The notes under the pieces were generated by a model, which had not been told where the DNA came from, did no database searches, and saw nothing but the letters and a program-made list of their open reading frames with translations. A DNA stretch of 64,000 bases from assembly GCF_018860365.1 (NCBI RefSeq), contig NZ_JAHKPO010000024.1, forward strand, positions 310,001-374,000, given 5' to 3'. A program made the translations under genes and the position numbers. The stretch is from Arenibacter algicola (GTDB lineage: Bacteria > Bacteroidota > Bacteroidia > Flavobacteriales > Flavobacteriaceae). Positions 42,993 to 52,269 of the stretch are shown in pieces. Position 1 is the stretch's first letter; every line of letters starts with the position of its first letter.

Positions 42993-45563
42993 TTAGAAGT
43001 TATAGCGCATATTAAAGTTCCAAGTCCTACCATAACCAAACCTAACTCGGTTATCGGTATTTACACCGTTCCAAACGTCATCTCCAGGCTCAACATGTGT
43101 GTTATCGCTTGAGCTTTCCAAATATACCTCATCAAAGACATTGTTAATGTTTAAACGGAACTGAATGGATTTATTGTTCTCCTTCCCAACCAACATACGG
43201 TAAGAGAGCCCGGCATCCATGGTGTCATAAGAAGGTAATTTAATAGCCCCCCTATTGTTGGCAGTTGAAAATTCGGAATCCCCGAAAAGGGTGGAACCAT
43301 ATAAATTATCATATAGATTCCAGTTGGCATCCAATTTAAATCTGGGCAATATTTCATAATCCCCACTAATACCTGCAGTAAACTGCGCAGCCTGTCCTAT
43401 TTTTACACCATCTATATAACTAGGGTCTCCTGTAGAAATTATATTTCCATTTTCATCAGAGGTGGTGGTGGTAACATTACCATCATATTCCCAATTACCA
43501 ATAGATACAAATCCTTGAAAATTCAATCCGTCCGCGGGGCGTGCAAACACTTCCAATTCCACACCGGAATGTACCTGCTTCAATGGACTGGTTTGGGTAA
43601 ACTCGTCCACGATATTGTCATTGTTGGTATCATCAGAGCTATATTGTATCCTATTGTCCCAAATAGTGTAATACACGTTAAGGTTGGCAGATAAAATATC
43701 GCCCATAAACTTATATCCACCTTCCAAACCAGTAATCTTCTGATTTTCAGTTGCCAAAGGATTCAATTCATTTGAATTTCTATCGTCTATATACAAATCA
43801 CTGTGATAAGGCTGACGTGAGTAGTAACCTCCATTTGCAAATATCGCGTGTTGCTCGGATAGGTTATAGGCCACACCGGCCTTAACGTTAAAGCCTGGGT
43901 TATTTACTTTTTCCGATTCTTCGGATTGCCCTTCATTGGCAGCATTCAAAAACTCTTCCCTGATATGCGATTGTGTAGAAGCCGACCCTTGAAAGAAGGT
44001 AGAAAAAGCTCCCTTGGAATACTCTAATTGTCCAAACACCCCTGCATAGTTGATTCTTTCCTCGTAATCATAACCAAATCTTTGGGAGTGGTCATCATTC
44101 GGGTTAAAGGTTATATTCCAAGGATTAATACCGCCATAGGCATTGGTAAGTTCGTAGGCACCTCCGTTGTAATTGCTGGAATTGGAAACCGATGTAACAC
44201 CAATAAACTCACGTACATCCCTAAAGTGGATTCCGTTGTACAAACGAACGTCCGCCCCAATGTTGAAATTAAGGTTTTCATTGATTTGCTTATTAAAGTT
44301 GGTTACCAAACCACCCCAGTTATGGTTGTTGTTGGACCCCCTGGCATAAAGGGCCTCCCCTGTATTTCTATCTGTAATTAATTGAGCAAAACTTCCCCTT
44401 CCTATTGAACCGTACAATACGCTAGACAAAGAGGCAGTCTCGTTAAAAGTCAAGTCCCAACTAAGGTTGGCTACCGGTTTGTGATAAATATTTCTACCTC
44501 CAGGGTAGGCGCCCCCATTTAAAGTGTTAGGACTGTTAACGTTTGCTGTATTCCAAGAATTGTATTTTCTTCCATTATCCAAAAAAGTCCTAAGATTATC
44601 GGACCCTGCAGCAGCATGCCATTGTGGAGCACCTGTTAGAATAAAGTTGAAGATGTTATTTTCGTTGGGTACATATCCAAAGGACAAGAAATAGGTTTGA
44701 CCTTGACCTCCGGTATTATCCACATAACCATCTCCTTGCCAATGTCCCAACATTGCTGCAACAGACAAGCCATTTTCCATTATACCTGTTGAGTAATATC
44801 CGGTGGTCTTAATGTAATTATCATTGCCAAGCATAGTTTGAAAAAAACCTCCTTCACGCTTGTCCAAGGTTTTGGTCACAATGTTTACCGTACCTCCAAC
44901 AGATGAAATGGCCAATTTAGAAGATCCCAATCCCCGTTGCACCTGAACGGCATTGGCAATATCCAATACTCCAGACCAGTTGGACCAGTACATTTTTCCA
45001 TCTTCCATTCCGTTGATAGGCTGTCCGTTTAACAAGAATGCCGTATTGGTCTGATCAAAACCCCTCAAGAACATTTGACCATCTCCAAAAGCACCTCCCT
45101 TAACGTTCTGAACTGAAGGGGTAGACTTTAATAACTCAGGTAAATCCCAGTTTCCTGTTTTTTCCCTGATTTCCCTGGCCTTTATGGTAGACACTGCTAT
45201 GGGTGTTTGTCTGTCTTCGGCCAAATCTATAATTCCAGAGCCCACAATAACCACCCCTTCCAATTCCTGTGCGTCCGGATTAAGGGATATGGTACCGATG
45301 TTACCGAGTGTTGTAAAATTTACTTTCTTGCTAATAAATCCGATATAGGAAATTACCAAAGTTCCTGAACTTTGGGATACTTCAATGGTAAAGTTACCAT
45401 CAAAATCTGCTGCAACCCCATTTGTGGTTCCCTGAACCAAAATGTTAGCTCCCGGTAAGGGATCGCCAAAATCACCATCTACTACAGAACCAGTAATGGT
45501 TCCTTGGGAAAACCCTATTGCCGTTAACAAAAATGCGGCAATAACAAAGTACATTTTTTTCAT
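42993..45563 (-). CDS. TonB-dependent receptor
   Basis: 856 residues. Signal peptide about 1-19 (ending G-F-S-Q), carboxypeptidase-regulatory-like domain (T-I-T-G-S-V-V-D-G, L-P-G-A-N-I-L-V-Q-G-T-T-N-G). The plug begins near 105 (L-E-G-V-V-I-V-G-S-G) with F-L-R-G-F-D-Q-T-N and L-L-N-G-Q-P-I-N-G-M-E-D-G, W-S-N-W-S-G-V-L-D. The barrel ends W-N-F-N-M-R-Y-N-F. The plug signature resembles that of the receptor at 37822 more than those at 8336 or 25059. It appears monocistronic, with its own terminator and no SusD or enzyme partner. Ligand unknown. Confidence 0.92.
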   Translation of the reverse strand: MKKMYFVIAAFLLTAIGFSQGTITGSVVDGDFGDPLPGANILVQGTTNGVAADFDGNFTIEVSQSSGTLVISYIGFISKKVNFTTLGNIGTISLNPDAQELEGVVIVGSGIIDLAEDRQTPIAVSTIKAREIREKTGNWDLPELLKSTPSVQNVKGGAFGDGQMFLRGFDQTNTAFLLNGQPINGMEDGKMYWSNWSGVLDIANAVQVQRGLGSSKLAISSVGGTVNIVTKTLDKREGGFFQTMLGNDNYIKTTGYYSTGIMENGLSVAAMLGHWQGDGYVDNTGGQGQTYFLSFGYVPNENNIFNFILTGAPQWHAAAGSDNLRTFLDNGRKYNSWNTANVNSPNTLNGGAYPGGRNIYHKPVANLSWDLTFNETASLSSVLYGSIGRGSFAQLITDRNTGEALYARGSNNNHNWGGLVTNFNKQINENLNFNIGADVRLYNGIHFRDVREFIGVTSVSNSSNYNGGAYELTNAYGGINPWNITFNPNDDHSQRFGYDYEERINYAGVFGQLEYSKGAFSTFFQGSASTQSHIREEFLNAANEGQSEESEKVNNPGFNVKAGVAYNLSEQHAIFANGGYYSRQPYHSDLYIDDRNSNELNPLATENQKITGLEGGYKFMGDILSANLNVYYTIWDNRIQYSSDDTNNDNIVDEFTQTSPLKQVHSGVELEVFARPADGLNFQGFVSIGNWEYDGNVTTTTSDENGNIISTGDPSYIDGVKIGQAAQFTAGISGDYEILPRFKLDANWNLYDNLYGSTLFGDSEFSTANNRGAIKLPSYDTMDAGLSYRMLVGKENNKSIQFRLNINNVFDEVYLESSSDNTHVEPGDDVWNGVNTDNRVRFGYGRTWNFNMRYNF

Positions 45564-45735
45564 TTTTCTAAGAGTTAATTAGTTTTTAATAATCGCTGCA
45601 AAAGTGAGTATATTTTTACAACAATACATTACTATAATGTTAAATTAGTAAGTGCAAATTTAACATTAAATACCTTAATAACTCCTGAAAGACAGTAAGT
45701 TAATACCGTTTATTAGGAATTGGCAAAATTGCCAA

Positions 45736-47373
45736 TTATTTCTTAAATAAATTTAAAAGATTTAACGTAGAAGCATCATGATTCGCAATAGTAGATCCTT
45801 CAATATCGTTCAATATGGCAGTAGCCAATTGCTTGCCCAATTCCACACCCCATTGATCGTAACTAAATATGTTCCAGACTATGCCCTGGACAAATATTTT
45901 GTGTTCGTACATGGCAATAAGAGACCCCAAACTCTTGGGTGTTAACTTATCTATTAATAAGGTATTGGTAGGTTTGTTTCCTTCAAAAACCTTGAATGGC
46001 AAGATTTCCACAATCTCTTTTTCCGAAATCTTTTTTTCTTCCAATTCCTTTCTAACCTCATCAGCCGTCTTTCCGTTCATTAGAGCCTCTGTTTGGGCAA
46101 AGAAGTTGGCCATTAATTTATTGTGGTGGTCCTTGTCCCCGTGTAAGGACTCCTTAAACCCAATAAAATCGGTAGGAATTAATTTAGTCCCTTGATGGAT
46201 CAGTTGAAAAAAGGCATGCTGCGAATTGGTACCAGGCTCTCCCCATATAATGGTTCCTGTTTCAAAGGTTACCCTATTTCCGTTCCTGTCCACGCTTTTT
46301 CCATTACTCTCCATAATCCCTTGCTGCAAATAGGCCGAAAACCTACTTAAATATTGGGTATAGGGAATAATGGCCTCTGTCTCTGCACCGTAAAAATTAT
46401 TATACCAAACACTTATAAGAGCAAGGATTACCGGTATGTTCTCTCCAAAATCTGTGCTTGCAAAATGCTGATCCATTTCATTGGCACCCATCAGCATGGC
46501 ATCAAAATTTTCGTATCCCACCGCCAAGCCAATAGATAAACCAACCGCGCTCCACAATGAAAACCTACCCCCGACCCAATCCCACATAGGGAATACGTTA
46601 TCTGCATCAATTCCAAATTCCGAAATTTTCTCGGCATTGGTAGAGACTGCGGCAAAATGCTTGGCCACATCTGCTTGGGTAGCGTGTTTTAGAAACCACT
46701 TTTTTATGGTAGTGGCATTGCTTAGGGTTTCCTGGGTAGTAAAGGTCTTGGAAACCACAACGAACAATGTTGTTTCAGGATTTAAGCCCTTTAGGGTTTC
46801 GTAAACATGATCACCATCAACATTGCTTACAAAATGCATTTTTAAATGGTTGCTGTAAAATTTTAAGGCTTCCACTACCATGGCGGGACCAAGATCCGAT
46901 CCACCGATACCAATATTGACCACATCGGTAAAGGCTTTTCCTGTAAATCCGGTTTTAGCACCTGAAATTACGGAATCCGTAAAGGATTTTATCTTCTGTT
47001 TCACCTCGTAAACTTCTGGGACAATGTTTACCCCGTCTACTTCGATGACATCCGATTCTTTTGCCCTTAAGGCCGTGTGAAGAACCGCCCTGCCTTCTGT
47101 TTTATTTATAATACCGCCTTCAAACTGCTTCTGGATAGCATCCTTCAATCCAACTTCATTTGCCAATTGCAAAAGAAGTTGAAGGGTTTCTTGGGTTATC
47201 CTATTCTTTGAAAAGTCTACGAAAAATTCGTTCCAACCGATGCTGTGTTTCTTAGCCCTATCGGAATCCTCTGCAAACAAGTCCTTTAAGGAAAGACCGG
47301 TATTCTCTTTATAATGTTGTGAAAGTTTTTTCCAAGCTTCTGTTTTGGTCGGGTCGGTATTCTGTAAAGCCAT
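45736..47373 (-). CDS. pgi: Glucose-6-phosphate isomerase
   Basis: 545 residues. SIS-domain PGI motifs are intact: [38 protein letters not shown], catalytic Glu in I-M-E-S-N-G-K-S-V, and [20 protein letters not shown]. It interconverts glucose-6-P and fructose-6-P. It is the last gene of a four-gene minus-strand operon, starting 1 bp after the M23 peptidase gene. Confidence 0.98.
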   Translation of the reverse strand: MALQNTDPTKTEAWKKLSQHYKENTGLSLKDLFAEDSDRAKKHSIGWNEFFVDFSKNRITQETLQLLLQLANEVGLKDAIQKQFEGGIINKTEGRAVLHTALRAKESDVIEVDGVNIVPEVYEVKQKIKSFTDSVISGAKTGFTGKAFTDVVNIGIGGSDLGPAMVVEALKFYSNHLKMHFVSNVDGDHVYETLKGLNPETTLFVVVSKTFTTQETLSNATTIKKWFLKHATQADVAKHFAAVSTNAEKISEFGIDADNVFPMWDWVGGRFSLWSAVGLSIGLAVGYENFDAMLMGANEMDQHFASTDFGENIPVILALISVWYNNFYGAETEAIIPYTQYLSRFSAYLQQGIMESNGKSVDRNGNRVTFETGTIIWGEPGTNSQHAFFQLIHQGTKLIPTDFIGFKESLHGDKDHHNKLMANFFAQTEALMNGKTADEVRKELEEKKISEKEIVEILPFKVFEGNKPTNTLLIDKLTPKSLGSLIAMYEHKIFVQGIVWNIFSYDQWGVELGKQLATAILNDIEGSTIANHDASTLNLLNLFKK

Positions 47374-47374
47374 T

Positions 47375-48643
47375 TTATTCGTTGAGTGTTAGCAAATCTT
47401 CTTCTGGTAATTCTATGTATTCAATACAATCCAATTGACTTTTCTTAGGCCCTACAAAATCCAAATAAGCTGTTTTTAGGCTATCCGCTATAGGTTCCGC
47501 AGCCGGTAATTTTTCCCTTAACGGATCTACCTGTTGCCCATTTTTCCAGAAACGATAACATACGTGCGGGCCTCCGGTATTACCGGTCATCCCGATCCAA
47601 CCTATAACATCGCCCTGTTTCACAAAATCTCCTTTCTTAACCTTCTGGTTCTTCATATGTAGATACTGGGTGCTGTAGGTACCATTATGCTGAATCTTGA
47701 CATATTTACCATTACCACCTCTTCTTGTGGATTCTGTGACTGTACCATTGGCGGTAGCTAGGATAGGGGTTCCTATAGGAGCTGCATAATCCGTTCCCTT
47801 ATGAGGCTTAACCTTGTATCCATAATAGGCAATTCTTCTGTTTAAATTATACCTGGAGGATATTCTACTGAACTGAACTGGCGACTGTAAAAATGTACGT
47901 CTAAGGTTTTTGGCCTGATCGTCATAATAGTCGTTGATGTTTTTGGTGGAGTCGGACACAAAGTTAAAGGCGTAAAAAGGCTCTCCATTGTGCTCAAAAT
48001 AAGCGGCCTCAATACCACTGGCACCAGCATAAATGGTATCGTTGATATACTTTTCCTTGTAGATTACCTTAAACCGATCCCCTTTCTGAAGTCTAAAGAA
48101 ATCTATGGTCCATGCGTAAATTTCAGATAAACTATTGGTAACGTTGTAATCAATACCTTGTTTCAATATTGCTTCGGACAAGGAAGATTCAATAATTCCG
48201 GAAGCTTCCCGCTCCACATATTTTACCTTTTGCTTTTTCTTATAGGCTAGGACGCTGTCCCTAAAATCGACCACCGTATAGTTAATGGGATCATTTTGAT
48301 AAATAAATACCTGTGCATTATTGGCCGTGTCCTTGGACTTCAAAATAAGATAAGGCTTGCCAACAACTATTTTCCTTACATCGAAAGTATCCCGGAAGTG
48401 TTCCGAAACTCTTGCAATCTTGGGGTATTCCACACTATTTCTCAACATTAGCTCACCAAAGCTGTCCCCATTTTTGACGGTGTCGCGCAAAACCTCAAAA
48501 TCGTCCAGATTAAACCCAAACTCTTTTATTACCACAGGTTTCTCTATGGTTACCACCTCTGCTATTTCCTCTGTAACAGGTTTGTCGTCCTTACATGAAA
48601 AAATAAATATTAAACTAAAAATTAGGCCCCAATATTTTTGCAT
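47375..48643 (-). CDS. M23 family peptidoglycan metallopeptidase lipoprotein
   Basis: 422 residues. A type II signal peptide ends in I-F-S-C (Cys about 16). The middle holds an N-terminal M23-associated region (about 45-240). The LytM/M23 domain is at about 275-385, with zinc ligands in K-P-H-K-G-T-D-Y (HxxxD) and catalytic His in Q-Y-L-H-M-K. The second zinc motif reads [13 protein letters not shown], so HxH is HxC. The R-F-W-K-N-G context is that of the MepM-like DD-endopeptidases, which cut peptide cross-links during wall growth. It lies between the tryptophan dioxygenase (7 bp) and pgi (1 bp) genes. Confidence 0.9.
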   Translation of the reverse strand: MQKYWGLIFSLIFIFSCKDDKPVTEEIAEVVTIEKPVVIKEFGFNLDDFEVLRDTVKNGDSFGELMLRNSVEYPKIARVSEHFRDTFDVRKIVVGKPYLILKSKDTANNAQVFIYQNDPINYTVVDFRDSVLAYKKKQKVKYVEREASGIIESSLSEAILKQGIDYNVTNSLSEIYAWTIDFFRLQKGDRFKVIYKEKYINDTIYAGASGIEAAYFEHNGEPFYAFNFVSDSTKNINDYYDDQAKNLRRTFLQSPVQFSRISSRYNLNRRIAYYGYKVKPHKGTDYAAPIGTPILATANGTVTESTRRGGNGKYVKIQHNGTYSTQYLHMKNQKVKKGDFVKQGDVIGWIGMTGNTGGPHVCYRFWKNGQQVDPLREKLPAAEPIADSLKTAYLDFVGPKKSQLDCIEYIELPEEDLLTLNE

Positions 48644-48650
48644 TGTTATT

Positions 48651-49610
48651 CTATACTTTTTCTGGGTTAAAGATATGGTCTACCCATTGTTTTCCCCAAT
48701 TATTTAACTCTTGTTTTGTATACAATTCTGGAAAAAATACAACTTTCTGAAAACTTGGAGGCAAATATTCCTTCCAATTTGTTCCGCCAGTGGCATCTAT
48801 TTGTTCATTGTCTTTGGTCAAATAACGATATGCCGACCCCATGTGCATCAGTGGCCAATTTATGTTTGCATTAACGTCTAAAGCTTTTAACGCTTCAACC
48901 AAGGTTTTATTATCCTTACTTTTTTGTGGTAACTGCTGGTATTTATGGTATATAGTGCTGTTGTTCACCTGATTGGCAATTCGTATCAATCTTGGTGTAT
49001 AACGGTACTCAAATTGCTTTAAAGTAAGTGTTTTTTCGCCGGTAACCCGATCGGTTGCCCCTTTTTTCCAATAAATGTGTTCATATAATTCCTCAATAGT
49101 GTTATCCGATGAGAAATTATGTCTTTCCGAAAATTGCACGAGGTTTTCCATGGGAGTGGCGTACAGCTCTATCATTCTATATTGTGCAGACTGAAATCCG
49201 CTGGCCGGAAGCAATGCCATTCTATATTGCATAAACTGCTCCCTTTGCATCCCTTTGATCATAACACTAAAGGAAGATATCAAGACCTGATAGTAACTAT
49301 TGATGCGATTTGCCTTTTCTATAAAAAAATCCAAATCCTGGGTCTTATCATCCACAATTTGCTTTTGCTCGTGAAGGATAAGTTTAAAATACAATTCTGT
49401 AATCTGATGGTACATTATAAAGATCTCCTCATCCGGGAAATGCGTCCTAGGCACTTGGATACTGAGCAGGGTATCTAGATGGATGTAATCCCAATAAGTG
49501 AGATATCGTTGATATAAAAGGCCGTCCAAATAAGAGCTTAAGTCTTGTCCAGAATCCTTGTATTTTTCTTCTAGTTTGGAAATCTGGGAATCAATATGCT
49601 CTTTATTCAT
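48651..49610 (-). CDS. kynA: Tryptophan 2,3-dioxygenase family protein
   Basis: 319 residues, haem dioxygenase that opens the indole ring of tryptophan to N-formylkynurenine. Key family segments are present: distal His in I-M-Y-H-Q-I-T-E-L-Y-F-K-L, substrate Tyr/Arg in S-G-F-Q-S-A-Q-Y-R-M-I-E, proximal His in W-P-L-M-H-M-G-S-A-Y-R, and the A-T-G-G-T-N-W loop for G-T-G-G-S. It is somewhat longer and more diverged than Xanthomonas-type enzymes. No kynurenine formamidase, kynureninase or monooxygenase gene is adjacent. It lies inside an operon with an M23 peptidase and pgi, starting 1 bp after the DUF3108 gene. Confidence 0.9.
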   Translation of the reverse strand: MNKEHIDSQISKLEEKYKDSGQDLSSYLDGLLYQRYLTYWDYIHLDTLLSIQVPRTHFPDEEIFIMYHQITELYFKLILHEQKQIVDDKTQDLDFFIEKANRINSYYQVLISSFSVMIKGMQREQFMQYRMALLPASGFQSAQYRMIELYATPMENLVQFSERHNFSSDNTIEELYEHIYWKKGATDRVTGEKTLTLKQFEYRYTPRLIRIANQVNNSTIYHKYQQLPQKSKDNKTLVEALKALDVNANINWPLMHMGSAYRYLTKDNEQIDATGGTNWKEYLPPSFQKVVFFPELYTKQELNNWGKQWVDHIFNPEKV

Positions 49611-49611
49611 T

Positions 49612-50439
49612 TTAATCCATTATTATTTTAAATTGATGCTTGAGTCCGTTGTATCCGTCCAAATCCGCCTTTATAGACCCAACACTCAATTCTGCCTGTA
49701 TCCTTATTGGAATTCTATTATTGTCATTGGAAACCCAAAGGGACAAACTTTCCTGTTCCTTGAATACCCGTCCTGATTGTACATAAGGCCTAAACTTTAG
49801 ACATTCGACCTTCCCATATTTTGTTCTTAAAACCTCCTTGCCCAAGTATTTAAGCTTAAACTTAAAAACTCCATCATCATCGTATAAGAGATTTAATTCA
49901 ATGGACTCCCCTTCAACCAACTCTTCTACTTTGTAGTTGTTACGGAGATAATAAAAGGCCGAAATCAAATCCTGAATACCCTCTTGAATGGTAAAATTAA
50001 ACTTTTTATCCTTTTTTTTATCGTTTAATACCGCAATATCCTTCTCGTGGTCAAAATTCACCTCAATATCCTTGGTATATCCACCTTCATCAATTTTTCT
50101 TATAAATTTATAAGGCTTGCCATCTCTTTTATCAAAAAAGCTCTCATAGGTGTCATCCACCTTAAAAAATATACTGGCAAAACCGGTTGTTTTACCATTT
50201 CCTACCACATGATAGACAGGCAAACCGTCCAAATCATGGGATTTTACCTGAAGCGTGGCGTAGCTGGCATTTAGAAATCCATAATGTATCCTAAACTTCA
50301 GCCATTCCCCTATTTTAAAAGCAGATGTATTTTCTGTATTTTCAGGCAAATGAAACTCACCGTCATTTTCCAGTTGTTGAACCTGGGAATTGATAGTGAA
50401 TCCAAAAATTAAAACCAGTACAATGCAAATCTTTTTCAT
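49612..50439 (-). CDS. DUF3108 secreted protein
   Basis: 275 residues with a signal peptide (about 1-19, ending I-N-S-Q). The mature part matches DUF3108, a beta-rich envelope protein family: A-F-K-I-G-E-W-L-K-F-R-I-H-Y-G-F, Y-H-V-V-G-N-G-K-T, D-D-T-Y-E-S-F-F-D, L-I-S-A-F-Y-Y-L-R-N and E-C-L-K-F-R-P-Y. The biochemical role is unknown. It is the first gene of the operon DUF3108-kynA-M23-pgi, all spaced by 1 to 7 bp. Confidence 0.88.
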   Translation of the reverse strand: MKKICIVLVLIFGFTINSQVQQLENDGEFHLPENTENTSAFKIGEWLKFRIHYGFLNASYATLQVKSHDLDGLPVYHVVGNGKTTGFASIFFKVDDTYESFFDKRDGKPYKFIRKIDEGGYTKDIEVNFDHEKDIAVLNDKKKDKKFNFTIQEGIQDLISAFYYLRNNYKVEELVEGESIELNLLYDDDGVFKFKLKYLGKEVLRTKYGKVECLKFRPYVQSGRVFKEQESLSLWVSNDNNRIPIRIQAELSVGSIKADLDGYNGLKHQFKIIMD

Positions 50440-50640
50440 CTGTTTAAATTGATCTAATTACAGTAGGCATTAATGTACTTTCTGCCTATCCAATACATAG
50501 GCGATCTTGATTTTGACGGCTAAGGCATAAATTGCAATAGCCTATGTAACACCTCATTACTCCTGTAAAATTAATAAAAACGATTTTACTTTTCTTTTAT
50601 TTGATAAATCTTAAACAAAATTTGTTCCAAAAATTGGCCC
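50440..50640. other. Leader region of the DUF3108 operon
   Basis: AT-rich upstream region. Between 50460 and 50550 several complementary short blocks occur (TAGGCA/TGCCTA, ACATAGGC/GCCTATGT) that could fold. No ORF and no clear promoter box is seen. Confidence 0.35.
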
Positions 50641-50743
50641 ACAAAAAAAGCCCAGTCGTAAAACTGGGCTTTTCCTAAATAACCAACCAAACTTTAAATT
50701 ATGAAAAACCAATACTTAAAGTTGTAAGGGAACCACCCCTTAC
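50640..50743 (-). ncRNA. Candidate structured small RNA (three hairpins)
   Basis: Read on the minus strand, the segment forms three consecutive hairpins. The first, at 50743-50724, has perfect 7-bp arms GTAAGGG/CCCTTAC and a 6-nt loop. The second, at 50723-50690, directly abuts it, with 8-bp arms AACTTTAA/TTAAAGTT and an 18-nt loop. The third is the terminator at 50673-50646. An unpaired TTGGTTGGTTATTTAGG lies between the second and third. A TAAATTTG -7 box at 50756-50749 would place the transcript start at or next to the first base of the first hairpin. There is no credible ORF on this strand. It could instead be the 3' UTR of hppD, 123 bp upstream. A comparison with the Rfam flavo-1 family is the obvious first check; I do not remember that consensus. 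Confidence 0.5.
50646..50673 (-). terminator. Intrinsic terminator of the candidate small RNA (or hppD)
   Basis: Stem AAAAGCCCAGT/ACTGGGCTTTT with a 6-nt loop; on the minus strand followed by seven T residues. It is also a weaker terminator in the plus direction. Confidence 0.8.
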
Positions 50744-50748
50744 GAGTA

Positions 50749-50756
50749 CAAATTTA
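50749..50756 (-). promoter_or_regulatory. Candidate -7 promoter box of the small RNA
   Basis: Minus strand TAAATTTG, an exact TAnnTTTG match, six bases before the first hairpin. No -33 TTG at the expected distance. Confidence 0.35.
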
Positions 50757-50865
50757 ATACAAGATTCGCTTTAAAAATAAGATTTAACTTACTTTAACGA
50801 TTCTATTAACACTATTTAATAATTAGATACTTAAAATTGGCAAAAAGTTAAGAAAAGGTGCCTTT

Positions 50866-52008
50866 TTATAACGTTCCTCGGGACTCTTGTTCCCTCTCTA
50901 TTGCTTCAAACAATGCCTTAAAATTTCCCTTCCCAAAAGATTTTGCACCCTTCCTCTGGATTATTTCAATGAACATCGTTGGCCTGTCCAAAATTGGTTT
51001 TGTAAAGATTTGGAGCAAATAGCCCTCATCATCCCGATCTATTAGTATCCCAAGCTCACTTAAAGGCGCCAAATCCTCGTCTATAGAACCGACCCTGTCC
51101 AAAACATCTTCGTAATAACTAGGAGGAACGGTCAGGAACTCAACCCCCCTATTTTTAAGGGCGCTCACCGTTTCAATAATATTGTCGGTTGCCAATGCCA
51201 TATGCTGCACCCCTGCACCGTTATAAAATTCTATATACTCTTCAATTTGGGATTTCTTTTTTCCGTCCGCCGGCTCATTGATCGGGAATTTAATTCTGCC
51301 GTTCCCATTGCTCATTACCTTGCTCATTAGAGCGGTGTATTCCGTTGAAATATCCTTGTCATCAAAGGAGACCAATTGGGCAAACCCCATAACTTTGGCG
51401 TAGAACTGGCACCATTTGTTCATTTCGTTCCAGCCCACATTACCTACCATGTGGTCTATATACTTCAATCCAACATCCGATGGTTTATAAAAAGGATTCC
51501 AGGGTCTAAATCCTGGCATAAATGCCCCCTTGTAGTTCTTGCGTTCCACAAAAACATGTACCGTTTCCCCATAAGTATGGATACCGGATGTAACCACTTC
51601 CCCGTCCTTATCCCGTTTGGCTCTGGGCTCAAAGTAACTTTCGGCCCCTCGTTTCATTGTTTCCACATAACTCTCCCTGGCATCATCTACCCACAATGCA
51701 ATTACCTTTACCCCATCACCATGGGCATCTATATGTCTATTGATATCCCCTCCGGATTTTAAGGGAGAAGTTAATACCAGTCTAATCTTGTCCTGCTGTA
51801 CCACATAGGAAACCCTATCTTTTAATCCTGTTTCCAATCCGGAATAGGCTAGGGGCTGAAAACCCCATGCAGCCATGTAGTAATATGCGGCTTGTTTTGC
51901 ATTGCCCACATACAGTTCTACATAATCGGTGCCAAGAAGTGGTAGAAAATCCTGAGCATCCAGATTTTCCTTTGTTAATTTTAAAGATGTTTTATCGGTA
52001 GTTGCCAT
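50866..52008 (-). CDS. hppD: 4-hydroxyphenylpyruvate dioxygenase
   Basis: 380 residues, two vicinal-oxygen-chelate domains. The C-terminal one binds Fe(II) with His in K-Y-I-D-H-M-V-G-N-V, His in G-V-Q-H-M-A-L-A-T-D-N and Glu in M-F-I-E-I-I-Q-R-K-G. The N-terminal part has Y-V-E-L-Y-V-G-N-A-K-Q and A-Y-Y-Y-M-A-A-W-G-F, as usual. It converts hydroxyphenylpyruvate to homogentisate in tyrosine breakdown. Homogentisate dioxygenase and fumarylacetoacetase are not in the window. A TAGCCAA-GTCA-TTGGCTA palindrome lies 35 bp upstream of the start. Confidence 0.97.
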   Translation of the reverse strand: MATTDKTSLKLTKENLDAQDFLPLLGTDYVELYVGNAKQAAYYYMAAWGFQPLAYSGLETGLKDRVSYVVQQDKIRLVLTSPLKSGGDINRHIDAHGDGVKVIALWVDDARESYVETMKRGAESYFEPRAKRDKDGEVVTSGIHTYGETVHVFVERKNYKGAFMPGFRPWNPFYKPSDVGLKYIDHMVGNVGWNEMNKWCQFYAKVMGFAQLVSFDDKDISTEYTALMSKVMSNGNGRIKFPINEPADGKKKSQIEEYIEFYNGAGVQHMALATDNIIETVSALKNRGVEFLTVPPSYYEDVLDRVGSIDEDLAPLSELGILIDRDDEGYLLQIFTKPILDRPTMFIEIIQRKGAKSFGKGNFKALFEAIEREQESRGTL

Positions 52009-52042
52009 AATAATAGATTTTTGAATTGATATAATACATATA

Positions 52043-52060
52043 TAGCCAAGTCATTGGCTA
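52043..52060. promoter_or_regulatory. Palindrome upstream of hppD, possible operator
   Basis: Perfect 7-bp arms TAGCCAA and TTGGCTA around GTCA, 35-52 bp before the hppD start. The size and position suit a dimeric regulator. No regulator gene is adjacent. Confidence 0.4.
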
Positions 52061-52269
52061 GTAGAAGAAGTTAGCCCAAACGGTCTAAAACAAAATTTGG
52101 ACAACTTCCAAATCGCCTTAAATTACCACATAGCCCTGAGATGGGCCGTAATATCAATTCTAAATTGTAGCATGATCAAAATCCTGTTCAACAAATATCG
52201 GAATAAATGTTGGCTTAAAGTGTTAATAGTCGTGCATTTGATTACAGAAAAATAATCCAAAAGCCTTAT

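Noticed and set aside
45718..45737. Palindrome AATTGGCAA-AA-TTGCCAATT at the end of pgi as a terminator
   Set aside because: It overlaps the stop codon, is AT-rich and lacks a following T-run on the minus strand. A chance palindrome is as likely.
50701..50727. Tiny plus-strand ORF M-K-N-Q-Y-L-K-L, possible leader peptide
   Set aside because: No gene follows on the plus strand, and the bases are better explained as the second hairpin of the minus-strand RNA candidate.
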